NCBI GenBank assembly: GCA_027046245.1
Contig: JALTZJ010000029.1
Span: 1-64,000, forward strand
DNA: 64,000 nt
Reading direction: 5' to 3'
From: Acidilobaceae archaeon
GTDB taxonomy: Archaea > Thermoproteota > Thermoprotei_A > Sulfolobales > Acidilobaceae
The position numbers and the translations under genes were made by a program. Position 1 is the first letter of the stretch. The number at the start of each line of letters is the position of its first letter. The notes beneath the pieces are model-generated. The model ran no database searches, had not been told where the DNA came from, and saw only the letters and a program-made list of their open reading frames with translations. Positions 7,708 through 17,070 of the stretch are shown piece by piece.

Positions 7708-8718
7708 ATGTGGAGCAAGCGGTTAATGGTGCGGGGGAGTGTGACACCGGTGGGCCGCAGCGTGTGCCTGGCACTTGCTAATAGATTAGCTGAGGCCTCC
7801 TCCTATGTGTTAGAAAACTGTGACTGCATGCTTCTCTCGGGAGGAGTAGACACAGGCTTCCTAGCTGCTAGCCATCCGAAGCCCAACACGATGACGGCGG
7901 TCACCGTGGATCTTGGAGGCCCTGACGCGGGCTACGCATCACTAGCAGCCTCGAGGCTCGGCATGGGCCACGTGGTGCTCAGGCCTAGCGAGGCCATGTT
8001 CCTGGAAGCGCTGGCAAGCGCCGTTGATATAGTGGAGACCATTGACCCTGTGGAGGCAGCCGCGGATGCTGTCCACGTGCTAAGCGCCGGCCTAGCCAGG
8101 GCCCTGGGATGCCGCTGCCTAGCGACGGGCGACGGAGGCGACGAGATGTTCCTAGGATACTCATTCCTCCTAGACAAGCACCCAGAGGAGCTTCGCGAGT
8201 GGCAGAGGGCTATGGCGAGAGAGGCCTGGCTCCCCACGATACCTCTAGCAAGGACCCTGGGACTAGAAGCTAGAGCCCCCCTATACAGTGTTGAAGCCAA
8301 GAGGATAGCGCTAGACGCCCCCCTGAACTGCCTAGTAGGCCTCCACAACGGCAGGCGCTGGGGCAAGCTACTGCTACGCCTCTACCTAGAAGCTCGGGGC
8401 CTGCCAGAGCTTGCGTGGAGGCCCAAGACGCCAGTCACCAGCGGCTCAGGAAGCCTCGAGACGTTGAAGAGGCTCGCAGCAAAGCTAGCGCCAGAACCCA
8501 GGAGCCTGGAGCCCCTGCTAGGCTTCACGCCACCCTCTAGAGAGCACGCACTCCTAGCGAAGCTACTCACAGCAAGGAAACCCCCTCCCCCGCCCTGCAG
8601 GGGAGACGCGGGGCAGCGCTGCCCCATCTGCGGGAGATGCATGACTCCACGAGGGCACTGCAGGTTCTGCGGCGCGGTGAAAACCCCGAAGGGCGTAACG
8701 GTTTATCGCGGGCTGTGA
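7708..8718 (+). CDS. Asparagine-synthase-like ATP-pyrophosphatase with C-terminal zinc ribbon
   Basis: 336 residues. A PP-loop (LLSGGVDTGF, about residues 45-54) and the GDGGDEMFLGYS motif near 146 mark the synthetase domain of the AsnB family, which activates a carboxylate with ATP for amidation. The usual N-terminal glutaminase domain is absent, so ammonia or another nucleophile would be needed. The C-terminus carries CPICGRCMTPRGHCRFC, a Cys-rich zinc-ribbon-like tail (about residues 309-325). This suggests a modifying enzyme acting on a macromolecule rather than asparagine synthesis, but that is inference. ATG start; it follows the ABC permease by 50 bases. Confidence 0.72.
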   Translation: MWSKRLMVRGSVTPVGRSVCLALANRLAEASSYVLENCDCMLLSGGVDTGFLAASHPKPNTMTAVTVDLGGPDAGYASLAASRLGMGHVVLRPSEAMFLEALASAVDIVETIDPVEAAADAVHVLSAGLARALGCRCLATGDGGDEMFLGYSFLLDKHPEELREWQRAMAREAWLPTIPLARTLGLEARAPLYSVEAKRIALDAPLNCLVGLHNGRRWGKLLLRLYLEARGLPELAWRPKTPVTSGSGSLETLKRLAAKLAPEPRSLEPLLGFTPPSREHALLAKLLTARKPPPPPCRGDAGQRCPICGRCMTPRGHCRFCGAVKTPKGVTVYRGL

Positions 8719-8799
8719 CGACACGGGGTTACCCGAGGGCCCCAAAAATAAGCGAGAGGAGAGGGGGCCCTGTGGAGAGAGGTAGAGACGCCGAGCCCG

Positions 8800-9207
8800 C
8801 TACAAGCCCCTACTCAGCATGAGGCCCAGCATTACTGCTCCGAGGCTCGCGAGGAAGGCTAGGGCCGCTGCTATCCTGGCGTTGCCCGGCTTCTTCTCTG
8901 CAGCGTGGAAGGCGTAGCCCGCGAGGGCCGCCACAACTATGAACGTCACTATCTTCTCGCCAACCCTGCCCGTAGGGGTGCCGAAGCGGAACCAGGAGCC
9001 TATGTCGCCGTAGAGCATGTAGGCGTTCACTATGCCTACGAGGCCAAGGGCCAGCAGGCTAGCTACGCCGAGGCGGGCAGCCAGCTTGAACGCCTCGCCA
9101 CCCCGCCCGGCTGTGAGCGCCATCAACGCTAGGCTGCCAAGCCACAGCCCCGCGAATACTATATGTAGGAAGGTGAGCGCGAGCCCAGCCATGCCCTGCT
9201 CAGCCAA
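8800..9207 (-). CDS. Four-helix membrane protein (CopD-like)
   Basis: 135 residues with four hydrophobic helices. The first, FLHIVFAGLWLGSLALMAL, has the His and Gly-Trp spacing seen in CopD/DUF2269-type membrane proteins, which have been linked to copper or haem handling. The loop YGDIGSWFRFGTPTGRVGEK lies between helices 2 and 3. Function is not determined. TTG start at 9207 (ATG at 9192 also possible). A TATA-like GTATAGTG on the minus strand is about 40 bases upstream. Confidence 0.6.
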   Translation of the reverse strand: MAEQGMAGLALTFLHIVFAGLWLGSLALMALTAGRGGEAFKLAARLGVASLLALGLVGIVNAYMLYGDIGSWFRFGTPTGRVGEKIVTFIVVAALAGYAFHAAEKKPGNARIAAALAFLASLGAVMLGLMLSRGL

Positions 9208-9308
9208 GGCCAGATCCCACCCCTAACACGCTACACCTACAAGAACACTATACATCGAGAATCGAGTTTAAAGCCTGAAACACTACTAGGCACAGTCAAA
9301 ATACTAAG

Positions 9309-9330
9309 CCCCCCAGGAAAGAAGGGGGGG
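9309..9330 (-). terminator. G/C hairpin between genes
   Basis: A run of C (9309-9314) pairs with a run of G (9324-9330) across a short A/G loop, just past the promoter region of the membrane gene and just after the 3' end of the metallopeptidase-like gene on the minus strand. The minus strand then becomes T-rich. Confidence 0.4.
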
Positions 9331-9334
9331 TTGA

Positions 9335-9745
9335 CTAGCTCCAGCCAGCCTCCCTAATAGCGGCTTCAAGCAAGCCGCGAGACTCAAGCTCCCGGAGAAG
9401 CCTCCTCACGCGCCTCTCGTTAACGAGCCGCCCGTGGGGCCTGAGACCCCCGCTAAAACTCCTAGGGATATGTAGGAGTTCGTGGATGAGCACTGCAACC
9501 CTCTCCCGCGGCGGCAACCTGTAGAACCTCTCACCTATAACCTCAATCACGTAGCCAGGCTCTACACCGAGTCCAACGAGCCAGGCCCTACTAACCCCGT
9601 GGATCCTAGCAAGGCTAAGACTCCTACTACCCCAGCTAGCAACGCACCCCACACGCTCAAGCCTAACATACCCAAACTCCTCGAGACCACCAACAATAAC
9701 CCTAAGGGCTCTACATACGTCAGGCGCGCTAGTATAGCGGATCAC
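9335..9745 (-). CDS. Putative zinc metallopeptidase (HELLH motif)
   Basis: 136 residues from the GTG at 9745. The motif VLIHELLHIPRSFSGGLRPH gives two His ligands and the catalytic Glu; a third ligand could be the His in RPHGR. The pattern matches the small archaeal putative metallopeptidase family of unknown substrate. The frame is open for 67 more codons upstream, but those residues are Pro- and Gly-rich and do not look like protein, so I use the internal GTG. No membrane segment. Confidence 0.6.
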   Translation of the reverse strand: MIRYTSAPDVCRALRVIVGGLEEFGYVRLERVGCVASWGSRSLSLARIHGVSRAWLVGLGVEPGYVIEVIGERFYRLPPRERVAVLIHELLHIPRSFSGGLRPHGRLVNERRVRRLLRELESRGLLEAAIREAGWS

Positions 9746-9973
9746 CGCACCAGCCCCCGCCCCGAGCCCCCAGGGAGCGATAGGAGCATCAATAGTATGA
9801 GCGGTGCCCCCTGAAGGGAAGTATCGAAGACCTAACAAGGGAGGGGAGAGAGGATGGGGCTCGGATGCTCCCCTGGACTTCACTGCCCCTCCAGCCGGGG
9901 GGCTCCCCCGGTGGGGGTTGAAGCCAGGGCTCCTCACAGCCCTCATTGCCTCTCCTGGTTCAGTTGTAGCGGG

Positions 9974-10900
9974 TTAAGTGGGTCTCCACTTGACTACTCC
10001 ATTCTCCTCCATCTTCTCTGCTAGGCCTCTCTCCTCTAGTAGTCTGAGGTGTGAGAGGGTTTCGCCCATTGCGAAGAAGCGTTCTGGGAGCGGGTACTGA
10101 TTCCAGGAGTCGTAGCGGGTCCTCCATTTTACGAGCCTTGCTACATCGTATGCTGTTGCTTTGCCGAGCTGTTTTAGTATGCCTAGCACCTCCTGGAGTC
10201 TCTCCTCGTGGTGTAAGAGTAGCTCTCTGGCTCTCGCTGCCCCGCTGCTTATAGGCTTCCTGTGGCCTGGGAGGGCGGGGGTAGGGGCTAGCTTTTCCAG
10301 CCGTTTTAGTGTCTCCATGTAGTCTCCGAGGGGGTTGGTGTCTTCGTGGTGTAGGGTTACGTGGGGCGTTATCCCGGGTAGGAGGGTGTCCCCTACTAGG
10401 GCGGGTTTGCCGGGGCCCTGGGTGTAGATTAGGTGGCCTGGTGTGTGGCCGGGCGCTGGGATTGCCTGGTAGTCCGTGCATGGGAGGGGCTCTCCCGGCG
10501 CTAGGGGCTCGGCCTCCTTTGCTATTACCTCGTAGGCGTCGGCGGCTCTGAGTGCGGGGTGGTAGCCTAGTATCTCCTTTGCCTCGTCCTGGGGCATGCC
10601 GTGCCTCGTGAATAGCTCTAGGGTGTCTCTTATGAAGCCCTCCACGCCGCCCTCGTAGCGTAGCACCTCCGCGAGGTCGCCCCTGGGCACGAGCACCTTG
10701 ACTCCGAGGGCTTCCCTGAGGACTGCGGCTGCTGTGAGGTGGTCCACGTGGAAGTGGGTTGCAGCCACGTAGGCTAGCTCGCCGGGGTCTATGCCTAGCA
10801 GCCTCAGAGCCCTGAGGAGTGCTAGGAGGCTGGGAGCGTAGTGCATCCCCGGGTCCACGAGGGCGGGGCCGCACCTGGTCTCCAATAGGTAGGCGTTCAC
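9974..10900 (-). CDS. Metallo-beta-lactamase-fold hydrolase with C-terminal winged helix
   Basis: 308 residues. The metal site THFHVDHL is near residues 47-54, further ligands are PAPGHTPGH near 150 and the Asp in VGDTLLPG, and the last His is in ALPGHRKP. The C-terminal about 90 residues form a winged-helix-like tail (LGKATAYDVARLVKW, then LSHLRLLEERGLA), the arrangement found in the LACTB2/BLACT_WH group. These enzymes act on thioesters, RNA or similar bonds; substrate unknown. GTG start, no operon partner within 70 bases. A long overlapping minus-strand frame at 9960-10874 is a shadow. Confidence 0.85.
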   Translation of the reverse strand: MNAYLLETRCGPALVDPGMHYAPSLLALLRALRLLGIDPGELAYVAATHFHVDHLTAAAVLREALGVKVLVPRGDLAEVLRYEGGVEGFIRDTLELFTRHGMPQDEAKEILGYHPALRAADAYEVIAKEAEPLAPGEPLPCTDYQAIPAPGHTPGHLIYTQGPGKPALVGDTLLPGITPHVTLHHEDTNPLGDYMETLKRLEKLAPTPALPGHRKPISSGAARARELLLHHEERLQEVLGILKQLGKATAYDVARLVKWRTRYDSWNQYPLPERFFAMGETLSHLRLLEERGLAEKMEENGVVKWRPT

Positions 10901-11047
10901 GCTACCTAGGGCCTTGATAGGCAGGGGGACAGGGATCCTACGGGTACCGTGGGCTGCCTCATCTATGATGGGTGCATCTATGACTCGCCACCCCTCTCCA
11001 AGTTAAGAGATTCTATGGGTTGCTGCGGAGCTAATCCACCGATTCCT

Positions 11048-14000
11048 TCACCCTTCTTTGTTGCGCCTCTCCTCGAGGAGCTTTTCTAGCGCGAGGGAGG
11101 CAAGGTAGACTAGCCTGGCGTAGTCCTCCACGTAGCTCCTGAGGGCCTCCTCCTGCCGCCTCGTTAGCCTAGCGCCCCTTACAGGCTCACTCAGAGCCTC
11201 GACCACTCTTTCAAGCCTGGGTTCCTCCAGCTCCACGCCACCAGCCTCTATCACTGCTGTTAGCCATGATGGGCTCTCTGCTTGGAGCCCCAGCTCCTCT
11301 GTCATGCAGCGAAGACAGCGTGCCTCCCTTGCCAGGCTAGCCAGGATCTTCAACCCGCCGGCCTCAAGCTCTCTAGCCTCCACCTCCGGGTTGAAGGCGT
11401 AGAGTTGGAGGCCCTCGTAGGCCTTGTCTCTGTAGACACGGTACTCTAGCTCGGCCAGGGGCTCGGGGGGCCTGGTTGAGCCCGCCACTACTACGTCAGC
11501 CGCTGACAGCGTCTCAGAGCCGTCGTAGTAAGCCACAGCCACCGCTCTAAGTGGTACCATGACGCCGGGGGACTCCACGGGGTGGCTGATCGCCGCTATC
11601 GCGGCCCTGCCCAGGTGCCTGCCAGGCCTAGGCACCCTCACCCTGAAGCCTGGGAGCCTCACTTCTAGGCTCTGCCTCGCCGCTAGGAGCCCGGCGACCC
11701 TGGATGCCCACTCCAGGGCCGCCTCCCAGCGGTAGCCCAGGCCTTGTAGGGCGGCGTAGGCGTGCTCGTCTACTGCTAAGAGTAGCACCTCGTCTAGCCT
11801 CTCCGGCCTCCACCCTGCAACGCCTGAAGCAATGGAGGCCCAGTCCAGGGAGTCTAGGAGCCCAGCGGCGCTCTCCTCGTGCACCTCAAGGAGCCTCCTC
11901 TCCCCCGCGGTATAGACACTGTACTTTACGAGGCCTAGGGGGACTCCCACAGCCCTCCTAAGGTAGACTCCGAGGACTGCTAGGCCGAGCCTGAGCATCT
12001 CGCTCGGCGCCCCCTCCGGCGCCTCAACCAGGAGGCCGTACGTGTAGTCCCTGTACTCGCCAGCCACCGGGGCGTCTAGGGCGAAGACCTCCCTGGGCCT
12101 GTAGACCCTGACACCGCCTCCCGCCTCAAGGGCCCTGGGCTTCCTCGCCTGCACCCGCCAGACACAGCGGTGGGGCCGCTTCACTAGTAGCCCGAAGCCC
12201 CGGCGGGGCGGGTAGACTATTGCGAGGGACTCGCTGGCTAGGAGCCCCGATGCGTAGTCCCTCAGCAGCCTCGGCTCCTCGCCCCACCTCTCCTTGGCCC
12301 ACCTGTAGTTCTCCACAGCGTCCATCAGCCACTCCGGCTCCCTCGCCTCGAGGGCCGAGCGTAGGGGCCACTCCACGACCCGCTGAACACTCCGAGGCCT
12401 CCCAGGCGGGTGGACGAGCCTCGCCACTACAGCGTCATGGGCAGGGTCTAGGCAGCCGGGCTGGAACTTCTCCACCAGGTCGCACCTGCCTATCTCCTCC
12501 AGCTCCCTCCTCCACCCGCCGCCCGGGTCCTCTAGGACCCTCTTCACCCCGTAGGGCGGCCCGTACTCGTAGAAGTTGAGCCTCTCCCAGAGCCTCTGGA
12601 GAGCCGAGTGGTCGAGCCTCCCATCTCTGAACACCCCCGCGGCCTCCAGCGCCTCTCTCTCGAGCCTCGTCAGCTCGGCACCGAGAGCCCTTAGCATGGG
12701 GCTGAGGAGCTTCGCCGCGCCCGTGAATAGGGCTTTGTAGTGGTTCCCCGGGTTGATCTGAACCCTTTCTAGGGGGAGGGAGAGCCAGTCCATGAGGGCG
12801 TCGAGGCCCTGCTCTAGGAGCTGCCTGTCCCAGCGCCCCCGAGGTATAATTATGGACTCCGCGTACTCAATGCCCTCCCTTCTACCCTTCCTGCCCTCCC
12901 TCTGCCAGAACTCCCTCACATCTCGGGGTAGACCGACCTGCACTATCCTAACGACTCCTCCTATGTCTATGCCCTGGGTGAGGGTGCGGGGCGTTACTAT
13001 GAGGCGTAGCTCGCCCCGCCTCGCTGCCTCCTCTATCCATGCCCTCTCCTCCTTCGGGACCAGGTGGTGGTGAGCTGCTACAGGCGCACCCGGGCCTAGG
13101 ATCTCCCTCAGCGCCCTTACTAGCCTCTCGGCCTCGTTTATGCTCCTCGTGAATGCGAGGGTCAGCCCCTGGGGCTCCGCCTCGCCCCTAGCATAGACCT
13201 CTAGCACCTCTACCGGGTCGGGCGCGGGCTCCGGGGCCTCAACCCCCTGAGCCTTGAGGTACTCCACTACTATGTAGGCCTTGCCTGGGAAGACCGTGGG
13301 ATCCCTGAGGGCGCCGGCGATCTCGCCGGGGAGCTTGAGGCCCCTGCGCTCCGCCTCTTCAAGCAGCCTTCTCCTCAGCCCCTCCAGGTCCTTGCCCAGG
13401 ACTACTAGCACCCTGGTCTCGGCCCTGAAGGGCTCCCCTTCGACTACCGTTGCGGGCCTGCCGGTGGCCCTGGCTAGATGCGCTGCCAGCTCCTCCGGGT
13501 TTGCTAGCGTCGCGGAGAGCACCGCTACTCTCAGGCGGCTGCTCATAGTGGCTAGCAGCTCAGCCATAGCGAGGAGGAGCGCCACTCCGCGGGGGTCATA
13601 GTAGTCTAGCTCGTCTAAGACTAGGAGGTCTAGCTCCTGGAGGAGGGGGCTGAGGAGGGCCGAGCCCGGCTCCGCTAGGTGCTTCTTGAGCTCGTGCATC
13701 AGCATAGCAGGATTAGTAGCTACAATCCAAGCACCACGCACCCGAGCCCTCAGCCCCCTCACGCTCCTCTTAGCAACGCTGTCGACGGCAGCCACCGGAA
13801 TGCCTAGAGCCTGGGAGTACTCGTGGAGCCTGGAGAGCTGGTCCCACGCCAAGGCGAGGGTAGGGTAGACTGCAAGCACCCTGACCCTGACTCCTCGAGC
13901 CGCCATGGAGGCGGCCCAGGCAAGCCAGGCCTCCGTCTTCCCAGACCCAGTGCCGCTCACTAGAACAAGGCTACCGCGCTCCAGCGCCTTCACAGCTTCG

Positions 14001-14167
14001 AGCTGGTGCCTGTAGAGGCGCCTGCCTCGGAGCCTAGTGGAGGCGAAGCCCGGGTGTAACTCCTCGAATCTAACCTGCGATGGGGCGGGCCTGCTGCCGG
14101 GGATTCTGAGGGCCTCAACTACATTATAGCCCCTACTCCTTAGAGCCTCAAGGCTGCCGCCGCTCAA
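11048..14167 (-). CDS. Large SF2 DExH helicase (Lhr/Hrq1-like)
   Basis: 1039 residues. Walker A SGTGSGKTEAW lies near residues 69-79, the DExH-box reads DELD near 183, motif III is SATLANPEE near 215, and the second RecA domain carries TPRTLTQGIDIGG near 390 and the arginine-finger region REGRKGRREG. About 500 residues follow the helicase core; they include a CLRC pair near residue 945 but no domain I can name. Related archaeal helicases (Lhr, Hrq1/MrfA type) unwind DNA in repair. TTG start; the gene is divergent from TmcA across 177 bases. Assignment to the helicase superfamily is firm, to the subfamily tentative. Confidence 0.85.
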   Translation of the reverse strand: MSGGSLEALRSRGYNVVEALRIPGSRPAPSQVRFEELHPGFASTRLRGRRLYRHQLEAVKALERGSLVLVSGTGSGKTEAWLAWAASMAARGVRVRVLAVYPTLALAWDQLSRLHEYSQALGIPVAAVDSVAKRSVRGLRARVRGAWIVATNPAMLMHELKKHLAEPGSALLSPLLQELDLLVLDELDYYDPRGVALLLAMAELLATMSSRLRVAVLSATLANPEELAAHLARATGRPATVVEGEPFRAETRVLVVLGKDLEGLRRRLLEEAERRGLKLPGEIAGALRDPTVFPGKAYIVVEYLKAQGVEAPEPAPDPVEVLEVYARGEAEPQGLTLAFTRSINEAERLVRALREILGPGAPVAAHHHLVPKEERAWIEEAARRGELRLIVTPRTLTQGIDIGGVVRIVQVGLPRDVREFWQREGRKGRREGIEYAESIIIPRGRWDRQLLEQGLDALMDWLSLPLERVQINPGNHYKALFTGAAKLLSPMLRALGAELTRLEREALEAAGVFRDGRLDHSALQRLWERLNFYEYGPPYGVKRVLEDPGGGWRRELEEIGRCDLVEKFQPGCLDPAHDAVVARLVHPPGRPRSVQRVVEWPLRSALEAREPEWLMDAVENYRWAKERWGEEPRLLRDYASGLLASESLAIVYPPRRGFGLLVKRPHRCVWRVQARKPRALEAGGGVRVYRPREVFALDAPVAGEYRDYTYGLLVEAPEGAPSEMLRLGLAVLGVYLRRAVGVPLGLVKYSVYTAGERRLLEVHEESAAGLLDSLDWASIASGVAGWRPERLDEVLLLAVDEHAYAALQGLGYRWEAALEWASRVAGLLAARQSLEVRLPGFRVRVPRPGRHLGRAAIAAISHPVESPGVMVPLRAVAVAYYDGSETLSAADVVVAGSTRPPEPLAELEYRVYRDKAYEGLQLYAFNPEVEARELEAGGLKILASLAREARCLRCMTEELGLQAESPSWLTAVIEAGGVELEEPRLERVVEALSEPVRGARLTRRQEEALRSYVEDYARLVYLASLALEKLLEERRNKEG

Positions 14168-14344
14168 TCCGCCCCCAACAGGACTAATTGTTATCCCCTG
14201 GAGGGGCTGGGTCTAAGGAGGGGCCTGCTCTCAGGTTAATAGGTTGCCCCTTGTAGCGCTAGATTGGAGGCCTTCACCGGCCCCACGCTTCCCCAGCACC
14301 CGGGAAAAAGGGTAGATGAAAGGCTGTGCCTGGTGGCTTGAGCC

Positions 14345-16918
14345 GTGGCGAGGCCGCGGGAGGAGATCGAGGCTGAGGCTCTCAGGGTAGTGAGGGACCT
14401 GAGGAGGGCGGCTGGGAGTGACGTGGCGAAGCTACTCAGGCGTGTAGGCGAGGCGCTACGCTACAGTATCCCGGCAAGGTATAGGGTTATGCTGGTGCTG
14501 AGCGGCGGCGACCCTGTGAGGGTGGGGGCGGCTACTGCGAGGACGCTCCTCTACTATGAGAGGAGGTATAGGAAGATAGCTGGCAGCCGTGAGCTGAACG
14601 TGCTCTACGTGTTCCACGATGAGTTCGATGATGCGAGGCTTAGGAAGGAGATAGTGAAGAGGGCTGTCAAGGAGAAGGGGAGCCTGCTGAAGCAGACTAC
14701 TGCCCGCTACGAGGACAGCGATCGCTACCTCGGCACTACGTTCCAGGCCCTAGTCCTAGATCTAACTAATGATCTTAAGCCGAACGACGTCGGCAGGCTA
14801 GTGGAGGTCGTTGAGGGTGGCGGAGTCATAGTTGTGCAGGCGCCGCCCTGGGACGAGTGGGACACAAGGATGACCCTCTTCAAGAGGAACCTCCTCGTGC
14901 CAGGCTACGAGGAGCCTCGCCATGTATTCATATCCTGGTTCAAGAGGAAGCTGGTAGAGCACGATAATAACATATTCGTGTACGATCTCGACGGGAAGAG
15001 GCTCGTAAGCGGGGAGCCATTGACGGGCGCCAGGAAGGCTGAGAAGAGGAGGATCAAGATACCCAAGAAGAGGCTCTTCCCCGAGGACCTCTACAAGCTA
15101 GCGCTTACGCAGGACCAGGTAGAGGTGCTCAGGCTCCTGGAGAACCTCTATGAGAAGCCCAGGAAGAAGAGGAGGATAGTGGTAGTAACGGCTGATAGGG
15201 GCAGGGGTAAGAGTAGTATACTAGGGATAGGCCTCGTAGGGTTAGCCTACCTCCTCGGCAAGGTGAAGCACAGGGTTAGAATAATAGTGACTGCCCCGAG
15301 CCCCAGCAACGTTCAGAGCCTAATGCAGCTAGCCCTGAAGGCGGCTGAGACCCTGAAGCTCGACCCGCGCCCGGTTAGGAGGGGCGGCAGCATAATCGAG
15401 ATACAGGGTAGGAAGTTCAGCCTGGAGTACTGGGAGCCTCTGACCGCTGCTAGGATCCAGGGCGCTGATATAGTGGCGGTCGACGAGGCCAGCGGCATAC
15501 ACGTGCCGCTCCTCCACAAGATCTGGAGGGCGCACCGCCGCATGGCATTCTTCGCCACTATACACGGCTACGAGGGCGCCGGGAGGGGCTTCAACATACG
15601 CTTCCTAGGCACTGTGAAGAGCGATCCGAACACGGAGCTGCTGGAGTACAAGATGAGCGAGCCCATTCGCTACGCCGAGGGCGACCCAGTAGAGCGGTGG
15701 CTATACGATGCGCTGCTCCTAGACGCGGAGCCGGCCGAGCTAGACGATGAGGACCTGAGGGACATAAGGGAGGGGCGGCTCGAGTACCTGCGGCTAGACC
15801 CCTACTGGCTCTTCAGCCCCGAGGGCGAGGAGACGCTCCGCCAGCTCTTCGGCATCTACGTGCTCGCCCACTACAGGAACGAGCCCGACGACCTGGGAAT
15901 GCTAGCCGACGCACCCCACCACAGCATCAGGGCCGTGAAGACAGCCACGAAGGGCAAGATAGTAGCAGCGGCTCAAGTGGCAGAGGAGGGAGGCCTAGAC
16001 GAGGATCTAATAGACAAGCTGCTCCGAGGCGAGAAGACGCCGGGCAACATAATCCCGGACAGGATGCTCAAGCACAGCAGAATAAAGGAGTACGGCCGCA
16101 TGAAGGGCTGGAGGATAGTAAGGATAGCGACGCACCCCGAGGTCCAGGGGAGGGGCATAGGCTCCAGACTCCTAGAATTCCTCTACCAGGAGAGCGTGGA
16201 GAGGGGGCACGACTGGCTAGGCAGCGGCTTCGGCATAAACGAGAAGCTACTCCGCTTCTGGCTCAAAAACGGCTTCACAGCCCTACACCTCAGCCCCGAC
16301 AGGAACCCTGTAAGCGGCGAGTACACGAGCCTAGTAATGAAGCCGATAACCCGGAGAGCGGCCAAGGCTATAGAGGTGAGCGCCCGCGAGTTCAAATGGA
16401 AGCTCCTCAACAGCCTACACGACACCTACAACGACCTAGAGATAGAAGTAGCAGAGCTACTACTAGACCAGCCACCCCCAGGAGCTAAGCCGGGCTACAA
16501 GCCTGTGCTCTCCAAGGTGCAGATAGACAGGCTCTGGGTATACAACTGGGGCCCCATGACCTACGAGGCAGCCACAGACATAATAAGGGAGCTAGCAGTA
16601 GCATACTGGGCCTCAAAGCCCGAGGAAAGACCGCAGCTCAGCAAGCTAGAGAGGAGAGTACTGATAGCCAAGGCCCTACAGGCAAGGCCCTGGAGCGAAG
16701 CAGCAGAAGAGCTAGGAGTAAGGGAGCACAAGGTAATGGTGACCCTGAAAGACGCCATGAGAAAGCTCGCAAAACACTACCTAGGCCTAACAGAGGACAG
16801 CCCAGTAGGCATAGAACTAGAAGACCTCCTAGAAGGAGAAAAGATCGGTGCAGGAGACCCGGGAAGACAGGATCAAAGCAATAACGAGGGCAACGAGCCG
16901 GCGGAGGCAAACATCTAA
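14345..16918 (+). CDS. tmcA: tRNA(Met) cytidine acetyltransferase TmcA (RNA N4-acetylcytidine synthase)
   Basis: 857 residues in the order expected for TmcA/Kre33/NAT10: an N-terminal DUF1726-like region, an ATPase/RecA domain with Walker A DRGRGKSS (about residues 283-290) and the acidic VDEASGI motif, then a GNAT acetyltransferase with the acetyl-CoA loop VQGRGIGSRLL (about 599-609), and a C-terminal tRNA-binding region. It acetylates cytidine in tRNA, and in hyperthermophilic archaea also in rRNA and mRNA, using acetyl-CoA and ATP. GTG start. All main motifs are intact. Confidence 0.93.
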   Translation: MARPREEIEAEALRVVRDLRRAAGSDVAKLLRRVGEALRYSIPARYRVMLVLSGGDPVRVGAATARTLLYYERRYRKIAGSRELNVLYVFHDEFDDARLRKEIVKRAVKEKGSLLKQTTARYEDSDRYLGTTFQALVLDLTNDLKPNDVGRLVEVVEGGGVIVVQAPPWDEWDTRMTLFKRNLLVPGYEEPRHVFISWFKRKLVEHDNNIFVYDLDGKRLVSGEPLTGARKAEKRRIKIPKKRLFPEDLYKLALTQDQVEVLRLLENLYEKPRKKRRIVVVTADRGRGKSSILGIGLVGLAYLLGKVKHRVRIIVTAPSPSNVQSLMQLALKAAETLKLDPRPVRRGGSIIEIQGRKFSLEYWEPLTAARIQGADIVAVDEASGIHVPLLHKIWRAHRRMAFFATIHGYEGAGRGFNIRFLGTVKSDPNTELLEYKMSEPIRYAEGDPVERWLYDALLLDAEPAELDDEDLRDIREGRLEYLRLDPYWLFSPEGEETLRQLFGIYVLAHYRNEPDDLGMLADAPHHSIRAVKTATKGKIVAAAQVAEEGGLDEDLIDKLLRGEKTPGNIIPDRMLKHSRIKEYGRMKGWRIVRIATHPEVQGRGIGSRLLEFLYQESVERGHDWLGSGFGINEKLLRFWLKNGFTALHLSPDRNPVSGEYTSLVMKPITRRAAKAIEVSAREFKWKLLNSLHDTYNDLEIEVAELLLDQPPPGAKPGYKPVLSKVQIDRLWVYNWGPMTYEAATDIIRELAVAYWASKPEERPQLSKLERRVLIAKALQARPWSEAAEELGVREHKVMVTLKDAMRKLAKHYLGLTEDSPVGIELEDLLEGEKIGAGDPGRQDQSNNEGNEPAEANI

Positions 16919-16920
16919 AC

Positions 16921-16941
16921 CCGGGACTAGCCCCGGATTTT
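16921..16941 (+). terminator. Hairpin plus T-run after tmcA
   Basis: CCGGG (16921-16925) pairs with CCCGG (16932-16936) across a six-base loop and is followed by A then five T, directly behind the tmcA stop codon. Confidence 0.5.
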
Positions 16942-17070
16942 TAGTTTCCGAATACCGAATAGTTTAAAATGTGGAATCAGCTAGGATAGACTACTCCGCG
17001 CAGCCCTACACAACCCTCTAGCCGGGGGGAAATCGGGCTGCACGATGAGGGAGGAGGTGTTAAAGGCGTT

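Noticed and set aside
9238-9254. CTACAAGAACACTATAC, resembling the 25-base repeat
   Set aside because: Only a short imperfect match, better explained as the promoter region of the minus-strand membrane gene.
9960-10874. Long 304-codon open frame on the minus strand
   Set aside because: It overlaps the metallo-beta-lactamase gene on the same strand in another frame and is a repetitive Arg, Pro and Gly-rich translation with no domain.
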